DNA of 64,000 nucleotides from Canna indica. Lineage: Eukaryota > Streptophyta > Magnoliopsida > Zingiberales > Cannaceae. The stretch lies in the NCBI GenBank assembly GCA_034359265.1, contig CP136894.1, forward strand, positions 31,030,501 to 31,094,500, read 5' to 3'. Positions 22,260 through 34,380 of the stretch are shown here, piece after piece. The translations under genes and the position numbers were made by a program. Below the pieces are notes generated by a model. That model ran no database searches, had not been told where the DNA came from, and saw only the letters and a list, made by a program, of their open reading frames with translations. Numbering within the stretch: the first letter of the stretch is position 1; the number at the start of each line of letters is the position of its first letter.

Positions 22260-23850
22260 TTCAATAGAACTCCTTCAGATATAACTCCTTCTATTTGAAT
22301 TTCCACGAGCCACCACTAAACCCTTTTAGTGGGTCGTGCGAGACTCCACTCATAAGTTAAGATTGATGTCTAGCAACGTGTCATGACTACCTGGATAGTG
22401 TGAGGTTCAATCTACAATGATAGAACGGCCTTTGGTGATTAGTTATCGTGCAATCAAATCATTCGATTACACAATGTCCCTAATGCGGCTACAGTACAAA
22501 AATCGTGTCAAATCTTAATATCGATACATATGTATTCCACTCTCTCAAGTTGTCATCTCAATCATGAATAGTCAGAAACCCTTTACCGACTTTCATATCC
22601 ACTCTAGCTAGAGATTTCGGAGTTGACACTTGCATGAGCACATAGGACTTTCTCTTCTCTTACTAGGAGTAACTAATTCCTTGTTGATTGCTCACCTACC
22701 TCCATGAAGGCTTCACTATGCCCAAAGTACCCAACACACGACTCTATGAGCCATGTAGGGAATACACCAAAGCAATTGATCGTCAATCATAAGATGACCA
22801 TGACAACCTCAGGTCTAAGGACTATTTGCACCTATTAACACGTGAGGAATAACCTATTGACACTCATGTAAGGATTCCATTTGGCGTTACTCGAGTGTGG
22901 GTCCGTTCAGTGAACTCATTCTCTAATGAGCACCTACACTTGTACATTAATAACGCCTCATTGATAATTGTGAGATCAGCTACCCCCTACGATAGGGCAT
23001 GTACCAAGTGCATTAGTCTTGCCAGAGTCATCGATCCCCTCCTCGATGATCCTACGACAGGACACCTTCTATTCGAATTTCTACGATCCACCATTGAACC
23101 CCTTTAATGTGGTCGTCTGATACTCCACTCACAAGTCAATATTAATGTCTAGCAATGTGTCATGACTACTCGAAAGTGTGAGTTTCAATCTACAGGAGTC
23201 AAATGCCCTTTGGTGATTAGTTATCGTGCAATTAAATCCTTCGATTACATAATGTCCCGAATGCAACTAGGGTAAGGAAGTCATGTCAAACCCTAATACC
23301 AATTCATATGTATTCCACTCTCTCAAGTTGTCATCTCGATCATGAACAGTCGAAATCCCTTTTTCGACTTTCATATCCACTTTGCCTAGAGATTCTCGAG
23401 TTGACACTTGCAGGAGCACATATGACATTCTCTCCTCTTACTAGGAGTAGCTGGTTCCTTGTTGGTTGCTCACCTACCTCTATGAAGGCTTCTTTATGCC
23501 CAGAGTATCTGACACACGACAATACGAGCCATGTAGGGAACACACCAAAGCGATAAATCGTCAATCACAAGGTTACCATGACAACCTCAGGTCCAAGGAC
23601 TACTTGCACCTACTATCACTTGTGGAACAACCTATTGACACTCATGTAAGGATTCTATTTGACATTCCTCGAGCGGGTTCATTCAGTGAACTCATTCTCT
23701 AATGAGCAACTGCACTTGTACATTAATGACACCTCATAGGTAACTGCGAGATCAACTACGTACCCCCTAAGATAAGGCATGTACTAAGTGCACTAGTCTT
23801 GCCATCATCGATCTCCTATTCGGTGATCTTACGACCAGGAACATTTAGAA
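22260..23850 (-). repeat. 778 bp tandem duplication inside a copia LTR
   Basis: Two diverged copies share GATTAGTTATCGTGCAAT (22437 and 23215), TATGTATTCCACTCTCTCAA and TTGCTCACCTACCTC, at an offset of 778 bp. It lies just downstream, in minus orientation, of the copia pol remnant at 24048-25216, so it is probably that element's LTR enlarged by duplication. Confidence 0.75.
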
Positions 23851-24047
23851 CTGGAGCCTCTGGATTATATGTCTCACTATCATGATCTCATCATGGCTTT
23901 AGAATCATTTTCCATATTCACGAGGTTCATAATAATCTATAACAATATATAAATATGCAACATATCATGAAAAGATGCCTCATATTATTAATTAACCATA
24001 AATAGTCCCTAAACACATCAATATGTGATTGGCCCAAGGTCACTATT

Positions 24048-25216
24048 TCTTTCAATCTCCCACTTGCAAATATAGCATATCACTCTGGTATCTAATACCC
24101 ATACAATTTATGTGGCGATCGAACTACTGTTGTGGTAATGTCTTTGTCAATGGGTTTGCTATGTTGTCTTTTGTGTCTACACGCTCGACACTGATATCAC
24201 CTCTTCTAATGATCTCTCTGATCAGGTCATACCGTATGAGGATGTGTTTTGACTTGTGGTGGGATCTTGGTTCCTTTGCTTGAGCAACAGCCCGGTGCTA
24301 TCATAATAAACGAGAACTGGATTGGCAACCTCAGGAACGACACCCAAATCAGTGATAAACTTCTTTATCCACACTCCCTCCTTTGTGGCATCGCTTGCAG
24401 CGATGTACACAGCTTCTATCACCGAGTCAGCCACAGTACTCTGCTTGGAACTCTTCCAGCGAATGGCGCCACCATTCAGGGTAAACACATACCCTGAGAT
24501 AGATTTATTATCATCTGGATTTGACTGGAAGCTAGAATCAGTATAGCCCTCCGGTTTGAATTCAAACCCTCCATATATCAAGAAAACATATCTATTTCTT
24601 CTCAAGTACTTGATAATGTTTTTCACGGCTTTCCAGTGTACTTCTCCAGGATTTGCCTAAAATCTGCTAGTTACCCCTAAAGTGTAAGTGACATCAGGCC
24701 GACTGCAGAGCACCGCGTACATGATGGATCCTACTGTCGAAGCATAAGGATCTTACTCGTCCTTTGTCTCTCCTCATGTGTCTTTGGTAACATCTTCTTG
24801 GAGATCATGATGCCCTGAATCATAGGCAAGTAACCTCTTTAAGTGCCTTCCATGCTAAACCTCCTTAGCACTGTATCAATTTACCTAGACTGGGAAAATC
24901 AAAACATCCTCCTGGACCTATCTTTATAGATCTTAATGCTAAGTACAAAGGATGCTTCTCCCAAGCCTTTCATGAAAATATTTTTGGACAGCCATGCCTT
25001 GACTGACTGGAGCATGGGGATGTCATTCCCAATGAGCAGTATGTTATCCACATACAACACAATAACCATTAACCTTCTTGTATACACAAGGCTCATCCAC
25101 GTTTTTGATAAAACCAAACTCCTTGACTGTCTCATCAAAATGGATGTTCCAACTCCTCGATGGCTAGGGTGTCTAGTATACTTGTATAATCCTCTATTTG
25201 ATTTATAAGAACTCAA
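24048..25216 (-). pseudogene. Ty1/copia reverse transcriptase and RNase H fragment
   Basis: Minus strand. At 25216-24899 is an RT tail with VIVLYVDNILLIGND (YVDN in place of YVDD) then SVKAWLSKNIFMKGLGEASF. At 24626-24222 is RNase H with GYTDSSFQSNPDDNKSISGY and KSSKQSTVADSVIEAVYIA, continuing in another frame to VERVDTKDNIANPLTK near 24170. A polypurine tract (complement of CAATCTCCCACTTGC, about 24052-24066) follows, with an LTR beyond. The motifs are Tork/Angela-like. Frameshifts and loss of the 5' part make it a remnant. Confidence 0.87.
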
Positions 25217-25229
25217 AAATCTGAAACCT

Positions 25230-26132
25230 AAACCTCGAAACCTTAAAAACTAACAAATGCACAAAACTACATTCTGTGATCGATCTGCGATCATTCTATG
25301 ACCAGTCATCTGTGACCACTTTGCTATCGATCTGCAACAGATCTTCTACTACCACTATGCTACCAATCCGTTATCGCCCAACAACTATTTTTCAAATTCT
25401 TGAATGGCTCTTTTTTAGCCCCTACCCTTGGGATCTTTATATAAGCTCCGAAAATTAACTTCCTTTGGTTTCCAACTATTCATTGAGCCATTCTAACAAT
25501 ATTTGGAGTCTTTCTTGAGTCATTTCTCTTATACCCTACCTTTAAGCTTCTATCTCCTTGATTGAGCCTTCAACCTTGTGTTTCATCATCAAAGGCATCA
25601 AGAGTAAATTAGGATCTTGTGTTGGAGCTAAGTATTGTATTGATTGTGTTATTGATCTATTTATACTTGTATTTTGTTGTTATTCTCATTGTATATCAAG
25701 TTGTGAAAACCTAGAGTGCTAGGTTTATGTGTATGGTGGTAGCCTTGGTGTAGAGACTTAAATCCACCGGTGTAAACTTAGTTTGCTAGAATTAATGGTG
25801 TAGTCCTTAGGAGAAGAGGTGTTGGAGTAACCCTCGGGTGTGAGGGTCAGTGCATTAGCTTGTAAATCCTTTTATATGATACACTTAATCTAGTAAATTA
25901 GAGTTTCTAAGCGGGGTGCTTAGGTAGTGGAGTAGGCATTGGGGCCGAACCACTATAAATTCATTGTGTTAGCATTGCTTTCATGAGTGTTTGATTACTT
26001 ATTAATTAACTTGCTTTTATGTGTTATTAATTGTTCTTAGCCTAAAGATTTTAAGAAATCGATAAAATCAGAATTAGGTTAAGAGATTAGTAACACACTA
26101 TTTACCTCCCTAGTGTGGCCATTCGACTTACA
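25230..26132 (+). mobile_element. LTR of a copia element, plus orientation (left end approximate)
   Basis: It carries the family landmarks in plus orientation: a TATA-like TTTATATAAGC near 25437, GGGGTGCTTAGGTAGTGGAG at about 25915, GGCCGAACCACTATAAAT, and the end TAGTGTGGCCATTCGACTTACA at 26132. A gag fragment of the same orientation follows. No primer-binding site is visible after it. Confidence 0.6.
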
Positions 26133-26584
26133 AAGAGATAAATTCATAACTTACAATATAGCCTTAGTACAAGGGACCCCCCAATAAAGGCTTAGGAAAT
26201 GGTGCAAATTGATTAGAAATAACCCACTAATTAAGTACATGGATGAATGGTTTCAAGATAAAATTAAATTGTCTAATGCTAATGCAAAAGTCATGAATGT
26301 CGTCAATTAACGAGTTTATTACCATATCTACTTGCAAATTTGCATATAGAATTTGGAATACTCTTGAAACTACCATGAGATGACTTCTCAAGTTAAAAAG
26401 TCCAAGATTAATCTTCTTATATATGATTATAAATATTTATTTAGAATGCAAGCTCATAAGTATATTGATAAAATGTATTTTCGTTTCCAAAATATTATTA
26501 ATAATTTATCTAGTCTTGGAATAGACATTAGAGAAGAAAAGATAAGGAAGCTACTCATTCACCACCTAAGGCTTGGAAGCCAAC

Positions 26585-27293
26585 TGTTAGGGACTTTTCG
26601 ATTTGCCCGAGCAACGATGAATCATGGCGGACACTACTTGTTTGTAAATATATTTTCGCGTCCATGTAAATTTGGATTTTTATTGTAGTTCACACTTGTA
26701 AAATCTTTTGTGCGATCCCCGAGGGCCCATGGAACGAGTTGGATACATTTCGAGGTCATTCAATGCTTGGTGCGTGCGTTACGGCTAAGCGGAGCAGTTT
26801 TCCTGCATTCGTCATGGCAATGGCCATGGAAAATCACCATCTCGCATGACCACGATTTTGTCATGCTCCTCGTACTTTTGGGAACCTTGAGAGTGACACT
26901 TGGGGGTTAGGGGTCTCTTGTATAATGTAGGAGAGCATTGGCAAACAAAGCGATTGCCTTGGGCGGAGACGAATGAGCGGCCTATATGGGCGTGCGACCT
27001 GTCGATCTTCGCCCAAGACAATTGCGAAGCTCGTCCTACACACGGTTTTATGTTTTCTTGCATCCATAGTCATGTAATGTTGTTTTACTTTACGCCTTCA
27101 ATACCATTCGCCAACATGGTATTTTGGGGGCGCGCACATGGAGTGCGAGGTTGGCACATGGACCAACATATGCCCTGCAATGTTAAGTCGGGAAGCCCAA
27201 TTCGGGATGGATTCGATATGATAGACTTATCCCTTGCACCGGATGCAATGGTGCCACACGGGTTCTTCCGCACAAAACAATTGACCTGTGACA
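26585..27293 (+). repeat. 5' LTR, 709 bp
   Basis: Pairs with 38276-39006. Open frames inside it (for example from 26900) recur in both LTRs and end in non-coding interior; I treat them as chance. Confidence 0.88.
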
Positions 27294-27295
27294 GT

Positions 27296-27307
27296 TGGTA
27301 TCAGAGC
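27296..27307 (+). other. Primer-binding site (initiator Met tRNA)
   Basis: TGGTATCAGAGC, two bases after the 5' LTR end. Confidence 0.9.
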
Positions 27308-27479
27308 GAGAATTGCAAGCCTCCAACTGAGAAAGCCCTCGATGCAAACATAGTCGATGTACATTCCGTATGTAGTGCTCGAGTTGCTGATGCAGTGAAC
27401 CTAGTCGATGAACCTTCCGACTATTATATTCGGGGAGGCAAGCATTCGTTGATCAATGTGAAGACCGTCACTTTTGCGC

Positions 27480-27690
27480 AGGGCGGATGGGCCCCTAAGA
27501 CGCAAAGATTTGCACGCATAGCAGATCTCTAATAAGACGCAAAGTCCTGCATTGAGTAGATCTCTAGTAAGACGCACATTGTGCGCAAAGCATACTCTCT
27601 AGTAAGTCGCAAGGATAGTGCACAGGGCGTTGTCCCCTAAGTCGCAAGGTTGGTGCGCATGACAAGATGGCCTCTAGGACGCAAGATTGA
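27480..27690. repeat. Degenerate about 40 bp repeats in the small LTR element interior
   Basis: Four to five loose copies of CTCTAGTAAG(A/T)CGCAA followed by a TGCGCA-like segment. Confidence 0.6.
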
Positions 27691-27827
27691 CATGTCCGAA
27701 CCAAGCACTAGTGAAGAACATCTGTGGTGTGGCAGCAATGCTCTTAGTGCTGAGAGTTCACGGACGTTGTGACCCAGTTGGAGAAAATCCCTTAAGTCGT
27801 GATTCGAGGAGCAGCATAAGACTTGAA

Positions 27828-29241
27828 TGTTGGGTGAAATGGTCACACTAGAGGGGGGTGAATAGTGTGTTAACAAAATCTTATCGCTTAATTCTATTTT
27901 TAATCGTTTATTAGAACTTAGGCAATTCCCAATTCTGAAATTCAATGCGGAAGCAATAAGTAAGGAATTTAAGCAAACTCAAAAGAGACAATGCAAACAT
28001 AATTATTTATAGTGGTTCGGCTCCAATGTCTACTCCACTACCTAAGCACCAAGCTTAGGATTTCACGCCCAGATTTACTAAATTATGAGTAGCTTACAAC
28101 TGAGAACATTACACCGAAAATACCCTACACTCACCTCGAAGGCACTTCCACACTCGGAAGTATCCCCCCTTCCTACCGAGTGAGCCTTCCCACCTCAATT
28201 CCTAAGACCTACTCCTAACTTGGATTACACAAGTGGCTTTACACCTTATACACCAAGGTAACCACTTATACACAAGACCATACACAAGGTCTTCTTACAA
28301 GCTCAAGTAAATTTAAGTAAAAACAATAACAAAAAATTCTATTCCAAGAAGAGGAAGAAGAGAACTTATCACAATGTAAATACCTCTTCTGTTTTAGCCT
28401 AGCACGCTTGATGAACCCATTAATGAAGAACTCTTGAAGATGAGGGATCAAGAGCTAGGTTTGAAGAATTTGATCAATTGAGAAGCTTGGAGGATGCTAA
28501 AGATCACTCTTTGAATGTTATTGGCATCAAAAATTGCCTAGGAGAAAGAGAGAAGGATATTTATAACCCTACGATCAAACGGCTCGTCAACGGGCGCATT
28601 TTTGCCCGTTGCCGATGCCCAGTCGTTGGTCGGTCAATCGTCGGTCGACCGACCGATCGATCGCCCAGCGACCGCTAGCTTTTTGCACTTTTTCCGCTCT
28701 ATTTGGTCGACCGTCTATATCGCGATTTTGATCCTCTGCTATCTGGTCGACCGACCGAAGTAGACACTACCAATTTTTGCCCTCGTTCAGTCGACCGATC
28801 GGTCGACCGAAGTAGCCATTGTAAATTTTTGGCATTATTCGGTCGACCGAAGTGGCTACTACCATTTTTTAACTACATTCGGTCGACCGACCAATCAACC
28901 AAACCTAGGCTGAACTTGATTTTTTTCAGCCTTCTTCTTGCGCACTTCGTTTTCAGGTTTCGGCCTTCAACACGCGTCAACTTGTAGAGCTTTTCATGTG
29001 TTCTTTAGACTCGACCAAGACGTCTTTGGTGCACACGTCGAACTTCGAGAGATTTCCACGATGAACCCAAACGCGACAATCAATGTCCTTCTGATTTTCT
29101 GATTTCTTTAATATTTTTGATCGAGGACATCAAGAGCTAATCGATATGAAACCTGAAAATATTTCTCAATGAAATATTAGTTTCATGTTTGTTATCATCA
29201 AAACCGAGATTAAGACCAAGGTAGAAAACCTTAGGCCAACA
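27828..29241 (-). repeat. 3' LTR (1,414 bp) of the non-autonomous copia element
   Basis: Pairs with 34381-35821. Contains an array of GGTCGACCGACC-type palindromic units at about 28620-28905. Confidence 0.92.
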
Positions 29242-29255
29242 ATCTCCCCCTTTTT
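29242..29255 (-). other. Polypurine tract
   Basis: The minus strand reads AAAAAGGGGGAGAT directly before the TGTTGG start of the 3' LTR; it primes plus-strand synthesis. Confidence 0.88.
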
Positions 29256-29739
29256 GATGATGACAAACATCCTTAAGAAAATATCTACAATTGAGCATAG
29301 AGGATATCAAACATGGGATTTCTCCCCCTATCAACATGCAATCGATATAATAGAACTCCCCCTATCTATATGCATTGTTTTCCTATATTTTCGTCCCCTT
29401 TATCTATATTTTGCTCCCCCTTTTGACATCAATCAAAAAAGGGCAAAAAAAGTCAATCTAGTCAAAGTTGAGACTGTAAAATTAGTTTTCATGAAGCATG
29501 AAGATCTCAACTCAAGGGATGAAAACATATATACAAGTGAGACTAATCAATACATGATATCATAGAACGACCAAGTGTAACCAAGTGTAAACATTAACAT
29601 GTTTCAAATATAACAAGTCATTCAATCATCACATAATACTTACAGATAATGAGTTTCAAATACAAATATAAAGTCGATCAAGCAAAGTGTAGTGTTAATA
29701 TAAGTCCATAAAATGAATAACACCAAAGAACAAATAATA

Positions 29740-29964
29740 CTAATCATCCTCAGGTGGGGGAGGTGGTAGATGCGATTGATAGTATTGCCACATCTCATCC
29801 ACCCGACCATACATCTCATCAAACCGACGACCGTACTCATCCACATGCTGGTCAACACGTTGACCATATTCATCCATACGCCGGCCATGCTCATTGATCA
29901 TCTGACCATACTCATCGATCTGTCGGCCGTACTCGTCTAGGCGTTCTCTTGTGCCTTGTTCCAT
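29740..29964 (-). CDS. Small ORF with DEYGR-type repeats, 74 aa
   Basis: The protein starts MEQGTRERLDEYGRQIDEYG, repeats (I/M/R)DEYG(R/Q) about every seven residues, and ends in a Pro run and EDD. The spacing suggests a coiled coil. It lies 54 bp after ORF2 in another frame; the sequence between reads as coding in yet another frame (HRFAQFHIDQVEWNK), so it may be the broken C-terminus of ORF2. It is unlike any family I recognise. Confidence 0.5.
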   Translation of the reverse strand: MEQGTRERLDEYGRQIDEYGQMINEHGRRMDEYGQRVDQHVDEYGRRFDEMYGRVDEMWQYYQSHLPPPPPEDD

Positions 29965-30018
29965 TCCACCTGGTCGATATGAAACTGAGCAAAGCGATGC
30001 TCTAGATCACCCAGACGC

Positions 30019-30927
30019 TCAATGGGCCGGAGTGTCGGTTGACGAGCTTCCACCAGCATCTCCCGCCTCCATGATTATGTCATGATCAGTGTGCTCCACA
30101 GGTTCCCCCCACACTCTTTTACCGCGCTGATTTTCAAGAATTTTCATACGGTTGAGAGAGGATGAATCTATGGCTTTGGGTACAGGTTCTATTTCAAATC
30201 TAGATTTGTTTACCCCAGCAGCATATATAAAGTAAGAAATCACTGAGGCATAGGGTAGGGCTTGCTTCTTTGAGGCATGAACATCCGCTATGTAGCGAAG
30301 CATAAGATCACGAACGTTTATGGGTATACGAGACATAGCAAAGAAGAGTGCCCTAGTACTCATACTGGTTACCTCGTCATAGTGACCTGCTCTAGGAAGA
30401 ATATTATATGCAATGATAAGGTGCATGATCCTAGCTGAGGTTGACAATTTTATGCTTTGGGTAAGAAGCATCCCCTGATAGTCCTCAGGACAGATGGTTG
30501 ATATAACTTCATGACTAGGAAAATTCTCATAAAAGAGGTGTGTGGACATCTTATATATGGATCTTCCTAGCAAAGAAAACTCAAATGCATCTCTAATGGC
30601 TGATTCGGTGATTACTATGGATTTGCCCAAAATTTTAGATCTAAGAACTAGTGAGTCACCTAATCTAGCCTGATCTATCACGAGATTGGAGAAAAATGCT
30701 TTTATCAAGATGGGACATACTGGTACTTGCTTTCCTATATACTCTACCCATCCTAGGCTTGCAAGTTTACCTCTAATGTCATATTGCTCTAGGTCACCTA
30801 AGTTAACTGGACGAGTCTGTAAGACAGCTCTGTCCACAAACCTAGGGGATTGAGTCTTGCCTATAGCGGTCAAAAGATTGTGGGGCAAGCTTGGAAGCTT
30901 TGTCTTGGGTGTCATTCTGCAAGACAA
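30019..30927 (-). CDS. ORF2: putative plant transposon protein domain, 302 aa
   Basis: The intact frame starts MSCRMTPKTKLPSLP; the internal Met at MTPKTK may be the real start. The middle reads YDIRGKLASLGWVEYIGK, KAFFSNLVIDQARLGDSLVL, ITESAIRDAFEF, then SARIMHLIIAYNILPRAGHY and RDLMLRYIADV. The order (a KxxF element, an 'I..ai...f' element, then a central LIxYxLxPRxG helix) resembles the 'putative plant transposon protein' domain (I believe PF20167) found in many plant repeat-encoded proteins. Its role is unknown. It sits where an env-like gene sits in SIRE-type copia elements, after a long spacer and just before the PPT. It has no stop in 302 codons although the element lacks pol. Confidence 0.65.
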   Translation of the reverse strand: MSCRMTPKTKLPSLPHNLLTAIGKTQSPRFVDRAVLQTRPVNLGDLEQYDIRGKLASLGWVEYIGKQVPVCPILIKAFFSNLVIDQARLGDSLVLRSKILGKSIVITESAIRDAFEFSLLGRSIYKMSTHLFYENFPSHEVISTICPEDYQGMLLTQSIKLSTSARIMHLIIAYNILPRAGHYDEVTSMSTRALFFAMSRIPINVRDLMLRYIADVHASKKQALPYASVISYFIYAAGVNKSRFEIEPVPKAIDSSSLNRMKILENQRGKRVWGEPVEHTDHDIIMEAGDAGGSSSTDTPAH

Positions 30928-30999
30928 TTAGGATGATGTGTAGATAATTAGCTTTGATGAGTAATGCATGCTCTTAAAGCAAGGAGAAGAAATACTTTT

Positions 31000-32990
31000 T
31001 AGATCGACACAAATTCGTGCAAGGCCTCCTTTTTAAAAAATAAATAAATTGGATTTTAACATTAAATCTCGATGTGAGTAAAAATAAAATAAAAAATAGG
31101 ATCCAAAAAAAATATAGAATGGGTCACAAATAAAATAGCAAACATAAATTTGAATCATTAATGTTCTCCTTCCAACACAAGGCTTTTGTTTTGGCAAGAT
31201 GAAGATGAGAAATTTTAATTAACAAAAGTAAAGATATCTCAAAAAAGAATCCTTTTTAAAAAAAAAATGTTAAGAGTAAATATATCTCATAAAAGAAAAC
31301 AAATTTTTACTTACACAAGAACCATAAAAGACTTGATTTTTCTTTCCTAGAACTTATTTTTTTTAAAAAAATCTAAGAAAAATCATCATCCAAAAAAAAA
31401 ACATGAACCATGATTTTTATGAGTGAGTCTAGATATAGAGAGAAGGGAAGATGAAGAATCCACTCAACATTATGAACTAACTCATGTATGATAGCTAAAA
31501 GTTGAGTCTTTTACCTTGGAGAAGAAGAAGAAACCTTAAAACCAAGAGGTAGAGGGGTGAGTGGCCGGTTGAAGTGATCAAGGAAGCCCTAGTTTCGGGC
31601 TTAAAAACTTCGGTTGAAGGGTTGAGATTAAAACAGGCAGCCAAATGGGTGGACATGATTAATTTCTGTCTGCCGGTCAATCGGGCGGTCGCATGTCGTG
31701 CGACCGCTCGAGCTGCCATGGGTTTTCTTAAGCCCCAAAAAAATTTGTTTTTGAGAGATCTATATTGAAACTTTATGAAATTTTTTTCACATGAACTAGG
31801 CTTCATGAGGATTCCAAAAAGTCAAGCGTCACTCAAAAGAATATCTCTACTTAGAAAATCTACAAGTTCTCAGTGTCATTTTTGTAAATATTAGTCATTT
31901 GTCAAATATTTTCAGATTTTTGTTCAAACTTTTTAGATACCAAAATATGATCATTTAAAACATGTATATTGAGTTTGAGACAAAGATAATGTCATTTGGT
32001 CAAAATTTTACCTTAGCATGATTTCAAAAAAAAAAACATGTTAACATGAAATTGCTAAGTATCAATCTTTAACTTATACTCATGGTTTTTCAAGTATAGA
32101 CACATGAACACCTAACATAAGTAAATCTAAACATGTTTACCAAGTTTCAACTTTAAAGTGAAGTCTCTAAGATGAAATTCTACTTAGAGCACATTTTATT
32201 TAACAATGTTTCATGAAATTGCCTAAGTTATCAAAATTTTACCTGCTCATGAAATTTCAATCAATTATCATGCAAAATTATTCATGAGCATAGAGAAATC
32301 ATTTTATCAAGAGAATAGAGGTGTTATGCAAGATTTTTTTTCAAAATGAAACTCATACCTCAGTTCTTGAGAAGTTATAAAATTTCTACTTTCTTTTCAT
32401 TTTCCTTTAGCCATCCATTTTATCATAACTTGCAAGCAATATTCATTAGTAGGATAATGGAAATGTGACTACTAACAAGTTATTACACTAAGTCGCAAAG
32501 AGAGGGCTCAATTATCGATATCAAAATCTACTTTGCTAAATAGTTTCAAGTTCGTTTCAAAATGAAATCGAGTGATATCAAAAACGAATTTTAAGATATC
32601 ACAAGTGAAATATAAATAAAAAACATGATCTCCAACCCTTCCTATTGGTTGGAAACCGAAAGGCCACAATTAGCCTATGATTTAGAACTGCAAAGTCGCA
32701 TGAGCCCGTTATAGGCTACATAGGTCTCCGAAGAGACCGGAAATCAAAAATCAAAAAAAAAAATAAACGCATATCATGGGTGGGGAAAAATCAATTTAAG
32801 CAAGTATCATGAGCTCCAACTATTAATGGATCAATTATAGTTAAGAGATGATACCAAACCTTTCAGATGCCAACTTTCATTTCCATAGGCATCTAGGTGG
32901 GAATCTTGAAGTTGCAACCATGTAAGGATATTTCATTGAATTCTTAACTAACTTCAACACGTCACTTTCCCTTATCCTTGTGTGGTAGCT
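31000..32990 (-). other. Conserved non-coding spacer between gag and ORF2
   Basis: About 2 kb without a long frame. It is recognisable in the second copy (about 62170-64000), for example GAAACTAGGGCTTCCTTGAT and CCACTCACCCC. A hairpin lies at 31685-31707. In an autonomous copia element this interval would hold pol. Confidence 0.7.
31685..31707. other. Hairpin GCGGTCGCA / TGCGACCGC, 5 nt loop
   Basis: Perfect 9 bp arms with loop TGTCG. The second copy has the same arms at 63439-63461. Confidence 0.75.
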
Positions 32991-32994
32991 CCCC

Positions 32995-34313
32995 CTACAA
33001 AAGAGCATGAAACTTTTGGTACCCAAATAACTTTGGGTCCTTGGGGTTAAGGGGCTTAGGAACCCAAAGTGTCATTGCCACACTTGGATTCATCTTAAAA
33101 GCGCACTGATAAATGGCATGCTCGTAAACACCACAACAAAAATAATGTCCATTAAATCTTTTCTTTTTATTTTTCTTATGGACATGAGGCATAATGTTTG
33201 GATTCTTAGCATGAAAGACATGATGAGCATGAACATTTTTAAAGAAAACATTTTTCTTTTTAGGTTTCCTAAAAGAGACATTTTGATTTTTTGAATTAAG
33301 AGAAGAAGTATTAACTTTTCTACTCAAAATCAACATTTCATTCTTCAAGTCATTCATAGATTTATGCAAAGCATGCAATTGAGTTTTCAACATATTATTT
33401 TCATTCTTTAACATGTCATTTTTGTTTTTCAATTCCTTAGTGTCAATACTTAAAATATCATGGTGTGGATTAGAGACACTAATTTTTAGCTTCTCATTTG
33501 CTAGTTTAGCATCATATAAATGAGAGCTAAGAGTCAAGTTTTCTTCTTTAATTTTTTGTTTTCTTTATCCTTTTTAACCATCAAGGCGTACATGATCTTA
33601 TATTCATCCATCAATTCATCATAAAGCATGTCATGAGAACTAGATGAATTAATTCTACACTTTTTGTTATCATGACTAGAAGAAGAAGAGTGTACCTCAT
33701 CATTAGTATTCATGAGGAAATCTTTTGAATTAGCTTCATAGCCATGGTAAGAGGATGATTCATTCAAATAGGATGATGATGTGGAAGCGTTTGACCTCTT
33801 CTTTACCTTGTTCTTCGTAGAAGGGCAATTTTTCTTCACATGCTCCTTTTCCTTACATGCATGACACACAACCTTCCTTTTTCGGCTCTTGGAGCTACTC
33901 CTTTGACTAGAAGAGCTATGAGAATCAAAATCAAGATTAGTAGTGGGTGAATGACCATTGTCATCACTACCTTCATTAGAAGTCTCAATCTCTTCGGTCT
34001 TGGCATAATCATATAGCATGTTTAAAGTTGCCCAAATATCGAAAGCCGAAGTACAATGCGTGACTTTTTCAAAGATGTTATTTTCCAAAGAACAATATAA
34101 GCAATTTGTTGCCTTAGCATTTAGTTCAAACCTATTAATTTGTTTTTGGGTCCATGCATCCATTTTTTCCATAGGTTCTATGTATTTTGACTTTACCATA
34201 TTAAAAATACTTAAACCTTGAGTCTTTAGGAAAGTGTATATTCTACTCTTCCGAAGACCAAAGTTAGACTCATCGAACCTAGGAGGTGTAGACGCTACCA
34301 ACTCTAGTGTCAT
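32995..34313 (-). pseudogene. Copia-type gag of the non-autonomous element, one frame change
   Basis: The first frame (34313-33534, 259 aa) starts MTLELVASTPPRFDESNFGL and has MDAWTQKQINRFELNAKATN and FDIWATLNMLYDYAK (UBN2 capsid region). A zinc knuckle CHACKEKEHVKKNC (C-x2-C-x4-H-x4-C) follows, then Ser-rich sequence. At about 33535 the frame changes by one into 33537-32995: a coiled-coil stretch (LKNENNMLKTQLHALHKSMN), a second, imperfect knuckle YFCCGVYEHAIYQC lacking the first Cys position, and a C-terminal WVPKPLNPKDPKLFGYQ. This organisation is SIRE-like. The overlap of frames at a short A run could be programmed frameshifting or a decayed base. Confidence 0.82.
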
Positions 34314-34366
34314 TTTCGGATCGAGACTAGATGTAGACGAGATGGTGAAATCTCAAACTACGACCC

Positions 34367-34378
34367 GCTCTAATACCA
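34367..34378 (-). other. Primer-binding site (Met tRNA, one mismatch)
   Basis: The minus strand reads TGGTATTAGAGC, one base off the canonical TGGTATCAGAGC, two bases after the 5' LTR. Confidence 0.85.
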
Positions 34379-34380
34379 AT

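Noticed and set aside
26900..27532. 210-codon plus-strand frame starting in the 5' LTR of the small LTR element
   Set aside because: Similar frames occur in the 3' LTR on both strands; the frame crosses the LTR end and the PBS and matches no known gag. Treated as chance openness.
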